Assembly: GCA_047967505.1 (NCBI GenBank)
Contig: CM106539.1
Origin: Dipteris shenzhenensis
Taxonomy: Eukaryota > Polypodiophyta > Polypodiopsida > Gleicheniales
Direction: 5' to 3' (one strand)
Length of the DNA: 64,000 nucleotides
Position 1 is the stretch's first letter, and each line of letters opens with the position of its first letter. This document shows positions 9,390-20,608 of the stretch, in pieces. Below the pieces are notes generated by a model. That model made no database searches, was not told the DNA's origin, and worked only from the letters and a program-made list of their open reading frames with translations. A program made the position numbers and the translations under genes.

Positions 9390-11490
9390 AACCAAAACTT
9401 GATGCTATGTGCGGCACTTTCTTTTGCACTCTCTAATCTTTCAAGTAAGCAAGGCAATCTCTCCTCCCACCTATTTCCGATGACCTCCCACCTATTTCCG
9501 ACAACCTCCCACTCTATTCTCCACTCCTCACCCTTCTCCTAGCTCTTGTGCTCCCTCTCCACCCTTCTCCCTCTTTAGTTTCTTGAAAGGAAGTTTTTCA
9601 AGAGGTGAGTCTGTTTCAACAATCCAGGTTATTTGTTTGTTAGCTTCAGTTTTGTGAGTGCTTCTCCTTGTATTGCTAAACCTGCAAACTAGTTTTCATG
9701 CTTGTTTTTAAAGGATTGAAACAAAAAATGAGATTTCAAGAAAGAAAGAAGACTCACCTCTTCTTTCCCTTTTTTGTATTTCTCTTCCTTCTCTTTCTCC
9801 TTGTCTCCTCAATCTCCTCCTTTCAAGAAGTTACTTTTGTAATCTCCTCCTTCCTCTAACATCTTATTTGAAAAATGGTATGTTTCCTCTCTTTTGTAGG
9901 GCCAGTCCAAAACATCGAGCAGGACATACTATTTCACGTAAGTGCTTCCTCTTTTTTCCATTTGTTATTTTTGTTATTTGCATTGGCCTGTAGCTAGCGC
10001 CCTAGCTACAGTGATGGGTGTAGGAACCCTCTCTTCCCCTCTCTTTCCTCTTCTTTCCCTCTTCTCTCCTCTTCTTTTCCTCCTTTCCTTCTTCTCTCCT
10101 TCAATCTTTCAATCTCTTTCCTCCTCTTTTCCCCTCTTTCCTTTCCCTCTTCTTCTCTCTTTCTTTCCCTCTTCTTCTCTCTTTTCCTCTTTTTCCCTCT
10201 TTCCTTTCTCTCTTTCCCCCTTCTCTTATGCTCATGCATAAGCATAAGCATGAGCATATGTTATGCTCATGCATAAGCATAAGCATGAGCATATGCTCAT
10301 GCTTATGTTTATGCATGAGCTATGCTCATGCTTATGCTTATGCATGAGCATAAGAGAAGTAGACATATGCTCATGCATAAGCATGAGCATATCTCTCTTT
10401 TTCCCTCTTTCCTTTCCCTCTTCTTCTCTCTTTCTTTCCCTCTTTCTCATTTTCAATGTCTCTTTTCTTTCCCTATTCTTCTCTCTTTTCCTCTTTTTCC
10501 CTCTTTCCTTTTCCTCTTCTTCTCTCTTTCCCTCTTTCCTTTCCCTCTTCTTCTCTCTTTCTTTTCCTCTTTTTCCCTCTTTCCTTTCCCTCTTCTTCTC
10601 TCTTTCCCCCTTCTCTTATGCTTATGCATGAGCATAAGAGAAGTAGACATATGCTCATGCATAAGCATGAGCATATGTCTCTTTTTCCCTCTTTCCATTC
10701 CCTCTTCTTCTCTCTTTTCCTCTTTTCCCCTCTTTCCTTTCCCTCTTCTTCTCTCTTTCTTTCCCTCTTTTTCCCTCTTTCCTTTACCTCTTCTTCTCTC
10801 TTTCCCCCTTCTCTTATGCTCATGCATAAGCATAAGCATAAGAGAAGTAGACATATGCTCATGCATAAGCATGAGCATATGTCTCTTTTTCCCTCTTTAC
10901 TTTCCCTCTTTCGCTCTTCTTCTCTATTTCTTTCCCTCTTTTTCCCTCTTTCCTTTACCTCTTCTTCTCTCTTTCCCCCTTCTCTAATGCTCATGCATAA
11001 GAGAAGTAGACATATGCTCATGCATAAGCATGAGCATATGTCTCTTTTTCCCTCTTTCCTTTCCCTCTTCTTCTCTCTTTCTTTCCCTCTTTCTCATTTT
11101 TCAATCTCTCTTTCCTTTCCCTCTTCTTCTCTCATTTCCTCTTTTTCCCTCTTTCCTTAATGCTCATGCATAAGAGAAGTAGACATATGCTCATGCATAA
11201 GCATGAGCATATGTCTCTTTTTCCCTCTTTCCTTTCCCTCTTCTTCTCTCTTTCTTTCCATCTTTCTCATTTTTCAATCTCTCTTTCCTTTCCCTCTTCT
11301 TCTCTCATTTCCTCTTTTTCCCTCTTTCCTTTCCCTCTTCTTCTCTCTTTCCCTCTTTCCTTTCCCTCTTCTTCTCTCTTTCATTCCCTCTTTTCCCTCT
11401 TTCCTTTACCTCTTCTTCTCTCTTTCCCCCTTCTCTTATGCTCATGTTTGTTTTTTGTTTTTTGTTTTTGTGTTTGTGTCTATGTTAGAC
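9390..11490 (+). other. ORF2 5' leader exons and introns of B1
   Basis: Leader exons can be read from splice signals: a donor AAGAGGTGAGT near 9603, an acceptor TTTTGTAG near 9899, a short exon to about 9939 followed by GTAAGTGC, and an acceptor TATGTTAG at 11488, two bases before the ORF2 ATG. The second intron (about 1.55 kb) is filled by the pyrimidine array at 10015-11440. The promoter would be the palindrome cluster at 9273-9380. The exon model is inferred from signals only. Confidence 0.55.
10015..11440 (+). repeat. Pyrimidine array with ATGCTTATGC palindromes (B1 intron)
   Basis: About 1.4 kb of CTTTCC and CTTCTTCTCTC units, interrupted at intervals by near-palindromic blocks such as ATGCTCATGCATAAGCATGAG. 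Apart from those blocks the plus strand is almost pure pyrimidine. Both strands give long low-complexity reading frames (Ser/Phe/Leu or Lys/Arg/Glu) that are not genes. Confidence 0.95.
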
Positions 11491-13068
11491 ATGGGATCAT
11501 GTCGCACATTCGACGAGTATGGATAGCCTTGCAGGATGAGAGCTCACGATCTATATGCTCCAAAGGACTTTGATTCCTCTCAGGCGACTACCCCGAGGAC
11601 TACCCCTGGTCCAACTCCTCTTGGACCTAGCACTATGACTATCCCTGGTCCGAGAGTCCGACTCCTCTTAGACGTAGCACTACGACTACCCCTCGGGGAA
11701 CTCCTTTGCTAGCTGCGCATGGCTTTGTCGGGAGTCCCAACGAGTTTGTAGTACAGATGAGTGATGAGGAGGCAGCGAGATTCTTCTCTCTACTATCTCA
11801 GAGGACCTCAGCAATTCCCTCCCCTACACTGATGGCTGGACGTACTGCCCAGCCATCCCCTCGTGCCCCTTCGACCGAGGGGTCATCACCTGCGCGTGCC
11901 TCTCGTAAGGGAAGGAAGAGTAGGAAGGGCAGCTTATGTTGTGCTGACTCAGGAGATGTAGACGAGTCAACACACTCACATTCCTACACATCTCCACTTG
12001 GTCCGGAGACACACTATCAGTCAGGTCCCTTGCCCTCTCCTACTCCCACTACTACTCCTCGCTCCGGAAGTGCTCGCACAGCTTCCACTCCTTCTGACTC
12101 TGCTACCATGAGTCCTCCTTACTCATCAGAGAATCTCTCCTATCAAATCATGACTGCCGGAGAGATAATAGAAGATAGAAAGGGCAAAGCAGTGATGGCC
12201 ACCATGAGGCAGTTGATGAGCCATCACTTCAAGAGCGGCATTGCTACCGATTGGCGGTATCAACATGACCAAAAGAAGTAGGCGGTCATCAATGAATTGA
12301 AACAAAAATACCCTAACCCGCCAAATTGGGAGTTTAATGAGGATTATATGCAAGATTGCATGGGTTTGGCCTTGAAGCATCGTAGATCAACCTTGTGTAC
12401 TTCCATCACAAAGGGGTTGGCTAAACCCAACTGGGCAGACAAAGCTGATAGGAAGTTCTTCAAGAAGTAGAATAGGGACCATCTCGAAATGTTCGAGGGT
12501 TAGAGGAGGGATGCGAAGAGACGGCTGGACATCGTAGGTACTTTGCATTTTGGTGCAGGCAGATAGTTGGCATTCGAGGCAACCATGGTAAGTCTACTTC
12601 TTCTCATTTAATGTATTGTTCTATTTTGTTTTACTACATATTACATGCACTTTAGCTAACTCTAACTCTCATAAATTGGATCCACAACAAGCTGCGACGG
12701 GTCGTCTTCCTACAAATGCAGAGACGCGACGTGCATTTTGCATAGGAACAAAGCCATGGTTTATTGAACAAGAGGCAATGGGAGCAACGGTTGATTTGGT
12801 TGAGGTGGCTGCTCACACGGTATAAGTCTACTCCTACTTGTAATCTCACTTTTTAAATTGTTTTATTCTTTAACTTCCAATATAATTTTCAATTTATATG
12901 GTTCACTCTTAGGGTCAAAGCTCAAGTGTCCCATCATCAGAGGCGAGCGATCACCACGGCCAGGGATCAGACACACGTGATGAGGATCAAGAAGAAGGCA
13001 CAGCTCACGAGGACCAAGGATCAAGCCAACAAGACGAGGATGAGGACGAGGACGATTCGGATGAGTAG
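11491..13068 (+). pseudogene. CACTA ORF2 of B1
   Basis: ATG at 11491, straight after a TATGTTAG acceptor. The N-terminus matches B2 but has a TAG at codon 12 where B2 has CAG, and an 8-bp insertion near 11650 that shifts the frame. From 11706 the frame is open: Ser/Thr/Pro-rich, then the conserved ORF2 block (IEDRKGKAVMATMRQLM, LKHRRSTL). Further stops follow at about 12280 and 12468. Later exons are about 12690-12819 (ETRRAF, KPWFIEQEAM) and 12913-13068, which ends in an Asp/Glu run. The acceptor before 12690 reads CACAA where B2 has CACAG, so splicing is probably also damaged. Role as for the A1 ORF2; DNA binding is inferred. Confidence 0.75.
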
Positions 13069-13301
13069 TAGTAGTAGTAGCAGCAGTTTGCATTTTCTTC
13101 GCCATGTATGTCATTTTGTATATCGGCTCATTTGAGCAATTTTGTATCATCCTTTCGAAAGGGTAATTTTGTAACAAACAATGTTGTATATGTTCGACAT
13201 GTATATGCTTTTGTTGCTCGATCATTTCATTTGAGCGATTTTGTGTCACCCTTTTCGCAAGGGAAATTTTGTTATAAAAAACTTTTTTTTGTAATAACAA
13301 A

Positions 13302-13371
13302 AAAAAAAAGGATTAGTGGGGCTAAACAGGGCCATAGCAAGCCCTGTTCAGCCCCACTAATCCTTTTTTTT
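13302..13371. repeat. Long perfect-loop hairpin 3' of ORF2 (B1)
   Basis: Stem arms at 13310-13332 and 13341-13363 (GGATTAGTGGGGCTAAACAG and complement) with one mismatch in 23 bp and an 8-base loop. The stem is extended by A9 and T8 runs. It lies between the ORF2 stop and the subterminal palindromes. The equivalent in B2 is at 20284-20338. It could terminate or stabilise the ORF2 transcript, or be a source of small RNA. Confidence 0.85.
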
Positions 13372-13383
13372 AGTTCTATTAAT

Positions 13384-13612
13384 CGTCGCTATATAGCGAT
13401 GTTTACCAGTGTTGCTATATAGCGACGATTATCAGTGTCGCTATATAGCGACATTTAAAAGCGTCGCTATATAGCGACGCTTTATAGAGATGGTTCTTTT
13501 TCGATGCTTTTAACGACTTTAATAACGACATTTGCGCTCGTGAAAAAAAAAAAAATTTAATGTAAAAAACGTCAATATTTTTTCGTCAGAAAAGGGCCTA
13601 TGCCTTGTAGTG
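13384..13612. repeat. Right subterminal palindromes and TIR of B1
   Basis: Four copies of GTCGCTATATAGCGAC-type palindromes (13384-13490), then an A/T-rich stretch and the terminal sequence ending GCCTATGCCTTGTAGTG at 13612. Read inward this is CACTACAAGGCATAGGC, a canonical CACTA end, nearly identical to 20592-20608. Confidence 0.9.
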
Positions 13613-13739
13613 GCCCCTATCTGGTGTCCAAACCAGGACCTACCGGATAACCGAGCTACTCAATTGCCTTCTCCTCATATGGGGGACTTTCAAGTAGAGT
13701 TAGCTAGTTCCCGCGTAGTTACACGAGAGTGGAGCATTG
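13613..13739. other. Spacer between B1 and the next array
   Basis: Unique-looking sequence. On the minus strand it includes TAGCTCGGTTATCCGG followed by a small T-arm-like hairpin (CTGGT / ACCAG), which hints at a short tRNA-derived piece, but the spacing is too short for a tRNA. No gene is called. Confidence 0.4.
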
Positions 13740-13744
13740 ATATC

Positions 13745-14945
13745 TAACACTTTTTTCCCTCGTTCAATCTCTTTTTCCCTCCTTTCCTTCTCTTCTTTTT
13801 CCCCTCTTTCAATCTCTTTTCCTCTTTTTCTCTCTCTTTCCCCTTCTCCTTCTCCTCTTTCCTTCTCCTTCTCCTCTTTTCCTCTTTTCCTGTCTCTTTC
13901 CCCCCTCTTTCCCCTCTTTCAATTTCTTTTCATAAGCATATGTATTTGCCTGTGCTTAAGCTTTCTCTCTTTTTCTTATATGCTTATATGCTCATGCATA
14001 AGCATAAGCATATGCTTTGTCTCCTTTTCTCTTATGCTTATGCTCTTTTTCCCTCTTCTTTCTCTTATGCTTATTCTTATGCTTGAGCATATGTCTACTT
14101 CTTCTTCTCCTGCTCCTCTTTTCCTCTTTTCCTCTCTCTTTCCCCCCCTCTTTCCCCTCTTTCAATCTCTTTTCATAAGCATATGTATTTGCCTATGCTT
14201 TATGCTTATGCATGAGCATGTGCTCATATGCTCATGCATAAGCACAAGCTTATGCTTTCTCTCTTTTTCTTTTATACTCATATGCTCATGCATAAGCATA
14301 AGCATATGCTTTCTCTCCTTTTCTCTTATGCTTATGCTCTTTTTCCCTCTTCCTTCTCTTATGCTTATGCTTATGCATGAGTATATGTCTCCTTCTCCTT
14401 CTCCTTCTCCTCTTTTCCTCTTTTCCTCTCTCTTTCCCCCCCTCTTTTCCCCTCTTTCAATCTCTTTTCATAAGCATATATATTTGCCTATGCTTAAGGT
14501 TTCTCTCTTTTTCTTTTATGCTCATATGCTTATGCTTAATCTTTCTCTCTTTTTCTTTTATGCTCATATGTATTTGCCTATGCTTAATCTTTCTCTCTTC
14601 TTTCTCTTATGCTTATGCTCTTTTTCCCTCTTCTTTCTCTTATGCTTATGCTTATGCATGAGCATATGTCTCCTTCTCCTCTTTTCCTCTCTCCTTCTCC
14701 TTCTCCTTCTCCTTCTCCTTCTCCTTCCCTTCTCTTCTCATCTTTTTTCCTCACTCTTTCTCTTCTTTTCATAAGCATATGCCTATGCATATCCTTCTCC
14801 TTTCTTTCTTTTATTTTTCTCTTCTTTTCATAAGCATATGCCTATGCATGTCCTTCTCCTTCTCCTTGTCTCCTTTCTTTTATTTTTTCCTCTCTTCTTT
14901 CTTTTCTCCTTCTCCTTCTCTCTTCTTTCTCTTCTTTTTTCCTCC
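13745..14945 (+). repeat. Pyrimidine array with ATGCTTATGC palindromes (orphan ORF2 intron)
   Basis: The same grammar as the B1 intron but with different units: TCTCTTTTTCCC, CTTCTCCTTCTCC and TTTCATAAGCATATG blocks. It runs directly into a 75-bp piece of ORF2 coding sequence at 14946, as expected for an ORF2 intron that lost its downstream gene. Confidence 0.92.
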
Positions 14946-15020
14946 TTCTTAAGGGCCTCTGACTCCTCTTGGATGTAGCACTTTGACTACCCCTGGCCCA
15001 ACTCCTCTCAGACGTAGCAT
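14946..15020 (+). pseudogene. ORF2 fragment joined to transposase
   Basis: Bases 14950-15020 match the Thr/Pro-rich start of family B ORF2 (compare 11605-11690 and 18645-18715). At about 15020 the match stops and minus-strand transposase begins, marking a deletion or rearrangement junction. Confidence 0.7.
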
Positions 15021-16064
15021 CGCAAAGTCCGGCCACTGATTATCTATGTGCTTCCAAGCTCCACAATCTGTGGGAATCCTCAATGTGTGATCAGTGGACC
15101 GATGAGATGCATGCCATGTCATCAACTCCGCTATGGATTTGCATCGGAACATGTGTTGTATTCTTGCAATGATGGGAAAGTGTCTCAAGACCTTTACCGG
15201 TATCCGCTCACCCTGCAAGTCATCTCTATATCATTGTTCCCCACACTTTGCACAACTAGCCAAATCTCCATGCTCACGACGAAAGAGAATACAATCATTA
15301 CGGCAAGCATGGATGGTATCATAATCCATACTCACCGTTGTTAGCATCTTTTTCACTTCATGTCTTGATGCGGTCATGGTATTTGGTGCAGGCAACATCT
15401 TCTGGAGCAACCTATGACAAAGACACTATCCAAATGATGATTCTCAAAACAAACAATATCCAAATAATGAGTCAAATTAATACAAGGGCTAACCTCATTA
15501 AGGCCGAGACACTTGTATCCGACCACCCATATTGTACTTGTAGATTCAAGATTGAGAGACAAGCACGTAGTTTAGACATCCTAGCACCCTCGTATAATTG
15601 TGTTGATTGCAACTCTCGCATTTTGACCTCAGACTCTGACATCACGTGTACATGGGATGTAGTGCCCCTAAAAATGGAATCCATCATGTCGACCATACCC
15701 TCGTCATCATCCGGGAGACTATAGTCTTGCTAAAAGTGAGAAGGTATATGTGTACCCTCGTCACCCTCCTCATCCTGTTTTAAGATTTTGTGTAAATATA
15801 AGATATTCTATTTCTTGGTATACAATAAGATTGTGAACTTAAATAGCTTTGACTTATCGACGGTCCATCAACATGTGTAACACCAACAGGGGGTACTGGT
15901 TCTGGCTCCTCCCCATACATCCGCAAGTGGCGCATGATAATATGACATTGATGTCGTACTTCTCGCTTGCAATGAGAGCAATGACAATATAACCTCTCCG
16001 TAAGCCACTTCGTGCTCCCGGGCATTGGCGCATTATTGGACGAGCTTCCACTCGTCCCTTCTAT
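15021..16064 (-). pseudogene. CACTA family B transposase, N-terminal half (B2)
   Basis: Read on the minus strand from about 16064. The start codon position holds ATA where B1 and its duplicate have ATG. The first exon has GARSGLRRGY and SEKYDINVIL in shifted frames. The second, about 15790-15490, has ARMSKLRACLSILNLQVQYGW. The third, about 15418-15021, contains RIQHMFRCKSIAELMTWHAS, the early part of the Transposase_21 domain. The catalytic residues lie beyond the junction at 15020 and are lost. Confidence 0.72.
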
Positions 16065-16087
16065 CTACACTTATAAAATCACAACAT

Positions 16088-18440
16088 AAGCATGAAGAAT
16101 AAGCTTATGCATGAGCTTATGCTTCTCTCTTTCCCCCTTCTCTATTTCCCCCTTCTCTCATTCTCTATTTCCGCATAAGCTCATGCTCATGCATGAGCAT
16201 AAGCATGAGCTTATGCTTATGCTTATGCTTAAGTTTCCCCCTTCTGTCTTTCTCTATTTCCGCATAAGCTTATGCTTATGCATGAGCTTATGCGGAAATA
16301 GAGAATGAGAGAAGCATAAGATCATGCTTATGCTTCTCTCCTTCTCTATTTCCGCATAAGCTCATTCTCTATTTCCACATAAGATCATGCTTATGCGTCT
16401 CTCTTTCCCCCTTCTCTATTTCCCCCTTCTCTTTTTTACCTCTTCTCTTATTCTCTCTTTCACCCTTCTCTATTTCCCCCTTCTCTAGCTTCCGCATAAG
16501 CTCATGCTTATGCTTCTCTCTTTCCCCCTTCTCTCATTCTCTATTTCCGCATAAGCTTATGCTTATGCATGAGCTTATGCGAAAATAGAGAATGAGAGAA
16601 GCATAAGATCATGCTTATGGTTCTCTCATTCTCTATTTTTGCATAAGCTCATTCTCTATTTCCGCATAGGCTCATGCTTATGTGTCTCTCTTTCCCCCTT
16701 CTCTATTTCCCCCTTCTCTTTTTTCCCTCTTCTCTTATTCTCTCTTTCCCCCTTCTCTATTTCCCCCTTCTCTCTCTTCCCTTCTCTCTTTCCTTTCCCT
16801 CTTATTCTCTATTTCCGCATAGCATGAGAGCATGAGCATATGCAGAAATAGAGAATGAGAGAGCTTATGCTTATGCTTCTCTCATTCCCCCTTCTCTATT
16901 TCCTCCTTCTCTATTTCCGCATAAGCTCATACTTATGCTTCTCTCTTTCCCCCTTCTCTCATTCTCTATTTCCCCCTTCTCTATTTCCGCATAAGCTCAT
17001 GCTTATGCTTCTCTCTTTCCCTCTTCTCTATTTCCCCCTTCTCTCATTCTCTATTTCTGCATAGGCTCATTCTGTAGCTTCTCTCTTTCCCCCTTCTCTA
17101 TTTCCGCATAAGCTTATGCTTATGCTTCTCTCTTTCCCCCTTCTCTATTTCCCCCTTCTCTCATTCTCTATTTCCCCCTTCTCTCATTTTCTATTTTCGC
17201 ATAAGCTCATGCTTATGGTTCTCTCATTTCCCCTTCTCTATTTCCCCCCTTCTCTATTTCCGCATAAGCTCATTCTCTATTTCCGCATAAGCTCATGCTT
17301 ATGTGTCTCTCTTTCCCCCTTCTCTATTTCCCCCTTCTCTTTTTTCCCTCTTCTCTTATTCTCTGTTTCCCCCTTCTCTCATTCTCTATTTCCGCATAAG
17401 CTTCTGCTTATGCTTCTCTCATTCCCCCTTCTCTATTTTGCCCTTCTCTCTTTCCCCCTTCTCTCATTCTCTATTTTTGCATAAGCTTATGCTTATGCTT
17501 CTCTCATTCCCCCTTCTCTATTTCCTCCTTCTCTATTTCCGCATAAGCTCATGCTTATGCTTCTCTCTTTCCCCTTCTCTATTTCCCCCTTCTCTCATTC
17601 TCTATTTCCCCCTTCTCTATTTTGGCATAAGCTCATGCTTATGCTTCTCTCTTTCCCTCTTCTCTATTTCCCCCTTCTCTCATTCTCTATTCCCGCATAG
17701 GCTCATTCTCTAGCTTCTCTCTTTCCCCCTTCTCTATTTCCCCTTTCTCTATTTCCGCATAAGCTCATGCTTATGCTTCTCTCTTTCCCCCTTCTCTATT
17801 TCCCCCTTCTCTCATTCTCTATTTCGCCCTTCTCTCATTCTCTATTTCTGCATAAGCTCATGCTTATGCTTCTCTCATTCCCCCTTCTCTATTTCCGCCC
17901 TTCTCTATTTCCCCATAAGCTCATGCTTATGCTTCTCTCATTCCCTCTTCTCTATGTCCCCCCTTCTCTATTTCCGCATAAGCTCATGCTTATGCTTCTC
18001 TCATTCCCCCTTCTCTATTTTCCCCCTTCTCTATTTCTGCATAAGCTTATGCTTATGCTTCTCTCATTCCCCCTTCCTTATTTCCCCCTTCTCTCTTTCC
18101 CCCTTCTCTCATTCTCTATTTCTGCATAAGCTTATGCTTATGCTTCTCTCATTCCCCCTTCTCTATTTCTGCATAAGCTCATGCTTATGCTTCTCTCTTT
18201 CCCTCTTCTCTATTTCCCCCTTCTCTCATTCTCTATTTCTTCATAGGCTCATTCTCTAGCTTCTCTCTTTCCCCCTTCTCTCATTCTCTATTTCCGCATA
18301 AGCATAAGCATGAGCTTATTCTCTCTAACTCTTATTCTCTATTTCCCTCTTCTTCCTCCCCTTTCCTTTCCCTCTTCGTTCCTTTCCCTCTTCTTTCCCT
18401 CTTTCCTTTCCCTCTTCTTTCCCTCTTTCCTTTCCCTCTT
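16088..18440 (+). repeat. Pyrimidine array with GCATAAGCTCATGCTTATGC blocks (B2 intron)
   Basis: About 2.35 kb built from units like TTCTCTATTTCCCCC and CTTCTCTCTTTCC punctuated about every 60-120 bp by GCATAAGCTCATGCTTATGC-type near-palindromes. It fills the same place as the B1 intron array but with a different unit. Confidence 0.95.
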
Positions 18441-18526
18441 CTTTCTTCTTGCCTATGCCTATGCCTATGCCTATGCTTATGTTTGTTTTTTTGTTTTTTG
18501 TTTTCGTGTTTGTGTCTATGTTAGAC

Positions 18527-20072
18527 ATGGGATCACATCGCTCATCCGATGAGTACGGACAGCCTCGCAAGAGAAGAGCTCATGATCTTTATGCTCTAGA
18601 GGACTTTGATTCCTCTCAGGCGACTACCCCGAGGACTACCCGTGGTCCGACTCCTCTCGGACCTAGCACTACGACTACCCCTCGTCCGACTCCTCTTCCA
18701 CGTAGCACTGCGACTACCCCTCGGGGAACTCCTTTGCTAGCCATGCATGGCTTTGTCGGGAGTCCCGACGAGTTTGTAGCATAGATGAGCGATGAGGAGG
18801 TAGCCAGATTCTTCTCTCTGCTATCTCAAAGGACCTCAGCAATTCCCTCCCCTACACCGATGGGTGGACGTACCGCCCAACTGTCCCCTCGTGCCCCTTC
18901 GACCTCGGGGTCATCACCTGCGCATGCCTCTTGCAAGGGAAGGAAGAGTAGGACGGGCGGCTCATGTTGTGCTGACTCGGGAGATGTAGACGAGTCAGCA
19001 CACTCACGCTCCTTTAGGTCTTCACTTGGTCCGGAGACACAGTATCAGTCAGGTCCCTTTCCCTCTCCTACTCCCACTGCTACTCCGTGCTCTGGAAGCG
19101 CTTGCGCAGCTTTCACTCCTTCAGACTTTGCTACCGTCAGTCCTCCTTACTCATCAGGGGATCTCTCCTATCAAATCACATCTGCCAGAGAGATAATAGA
19201 AGATAAAAAGGGCAAAGTAGAGATGGCCGCCATGAGGAGGTTGATGAGTCATCACTTCAAGAGCGGCATAAATACCGATTGGCGGTATCAAGATGCCCAA
19301 AAGAAGCAGGCGGTCATCGATGAGTTAAAACAAAGATACCCTAATCTGCCAAATGTGGAGTTTAATGACGATTATATGCGAGAGCGCATGGGTTTGGTCT
19401 TGAAGCATCGTAGATCAACCTTGCGTACTTCCATCACAAAGGCATTGGCTAAACCCAGCTGGGCAGACAAAGCTGATTGAAAGTACTTCAAGAAGCAACA
19501 TAGGGACCATCCTGAATTGTTCGAGGGTCAGGGCTGCGAAGAGACGACTCGATGTCGTAGGTACTTCACACTTTGGTGCAGGCGGACGGTATGCGTTCGA
19601 GGCAACCGTGGTAAGTCTACTTCTTCTCATTTAATGAATTGTTCTATTTGTTTTACTACATATTACATGCACTTTGGCTAACTCTAACTCTCGTAAATTG
19701 GATCCACAGCAAGCTGCGATGGATCGTCTTCCTACAGATGCAGAGACACGACGCGCATTTCGGATAGTAACAAAGCCGTGGTTCATTGAGCAAGAGGCAA
19801 TGGGAGTGATGGTCAATTGGGCTGAGGTGGTTGCTCGCACGGTATAAGTTTACTCCTACTTGTAATCTCACTTTTTAATTTAAGTTCCAATCTAATTTTC
19901 GATTTATATGGTTCACTCTTAAGGTCAAAGCTCAAGCGTCCCATCATCGGAGGTGAGCGATCAATAGGGCCAAGGATCAGACGCAGGTGGTGAGGACGAG
20001 GGAGAAGACGCAGGTGTCGAGGACCAAGGAACAGGCCAACAAGACGAGGATGATTTAGATTCGGATGAGTAG
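18527..20072 (+). pseudogene. CACTA ORF2 of B2
   Basis: ATG at 18527 right after a TATGTTAG acceptor. The first 85 codons are open (MGSHRSSDEYGQPRKRRAHD, then repeated TTTPRPTPL-type units). A TAG at 18782 replaces the CAG of B1. The frame then continues open to 19480 through SFARCEDFASLSQR-type positions equivalent to B1, the ORF2 core (IEDKKGKVEMAAMRRLM) and LKHRRSTLRTS. Later exons at about 19711-19842 (acceptor CACAG) and 19924-20072 end in an acidic tail. Two or three stops make it a pseudogene, but it is the best preserved ORF2 in the window. The N-terminal KRRAHD is a possible nuclear-localisation patch. Confidence 0.78.
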
Positions 20073-20283
20073 TAGTGGTAGTAGCATTTTGTATATCCGC
20101 TCGTTTGAGCAATTTTGTATCACCCTTTCAAAAGGGTAATTTTGTTACAAACAATGTTGTATATGTCCGGCATGTATATGCTTTTGTTGCTCATCATTTC
20201 GCAAGAGCGATTTTGTATCACCCTTTTCGCAAGGGAAATTTTGTTATGAAAAAACTTTGTTTTGTAATTACAAAAAAAAAAAA

Positions 20284-20338
20284 GGATTAGTGGGGATAAA
20301 CAGGGCCAAAAGGAAGCCCTGTTTAGCCCCACTAACCC
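20284..20338. repeat. Hairpin 3' of ORF2 (B2)
   Basis: Arms 20284-20306 and 20316-20338 pair at about 21 of 23 positions around a 9-base loop, flanked by A and T runs. It corresponds to 13302-13371 in B1. The loop sequence differs while the stem is retained. Confidence 0.83.
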
Positions 20339-20357
20339 TTTTTTTTAAGTTCTGTTA

Positions 20358-20608
20358 ATTGTCGCTATATAGCGACGTTTACTAGTGTCGCTATATAGCG
20401 ACAATTATCAGTGTCGCTATATAGCGATGTTTTTAGTGTCACTATATAGCGACGTTTACCAGTGTCACTATATAGCAACGCCTTATAGCGACGGTCCTTT
20501 TTCGACGCTTTTAGTGACACTTATAGCGACGTTTGCGCTTGTGAAAAAAAAAATTTAATGTAAAAAGCGTCGGTATTTTCGTCGGAAAATGGCCTATGCC
20601 TTGTAGTG
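20358..20608. repeat. Right subterminal palindromes and TIR of B2
   Basis: Five copies of GTCGCTATATAGCGAC or one- to two-base variants from 20361 to 20490, then the terminus GCCTATGCCTTGTAGTG ending at 20608. Confidence 0.9.

Larger units (their letters stand above)
8571..13612 (+). mobile_element. CACTA family B element B1, right part
   Basis: The right end carries the TIR (read inward, CACTACAAGGCATAGGCC) with preceding palindromic subterminal repeats. From left to right: minus-strand transposase front, central palindromes, ORF2 leader with a long pyrimidine array, ORF2, a hairpin and the right end. I could not find the left TIR; the left side is replaced by copia and family C fragments. 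Confidence 0.82.
15021..20608 (+). mobile_element. CACTA family B element B2, truncated on the left
   Basis: It holds the minus-strand transposase front, a long pyrimidine array, ORF2 on the plus strand, the hairpin and a right TIR ending at 20608. The central palindromes present in B1 are missing: sequence similarity ends at CACAACATAAG near 16089 and the array begins at once. Confidence 0.8.

Noticed and set aside
10006-11021. Long Lys/Arg/Glu-rich and Ser/Phe/Leu-rich reading frames in the pyrimidine arrays
   Set aside because: They are translations of CTTTCC-type repeats on either strand and change with the repeat unit; no domain, start context or conservation beyond the repeat.
13613-13670. 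tRNA-like or SINE-like sequence on the minus strand
   Set aside because: The A-box-like TAGCTCGGTTATCCGG and the T-arm-like hairpin are too close together for a tRNA, and no SINE body or poly(A) tail follows.
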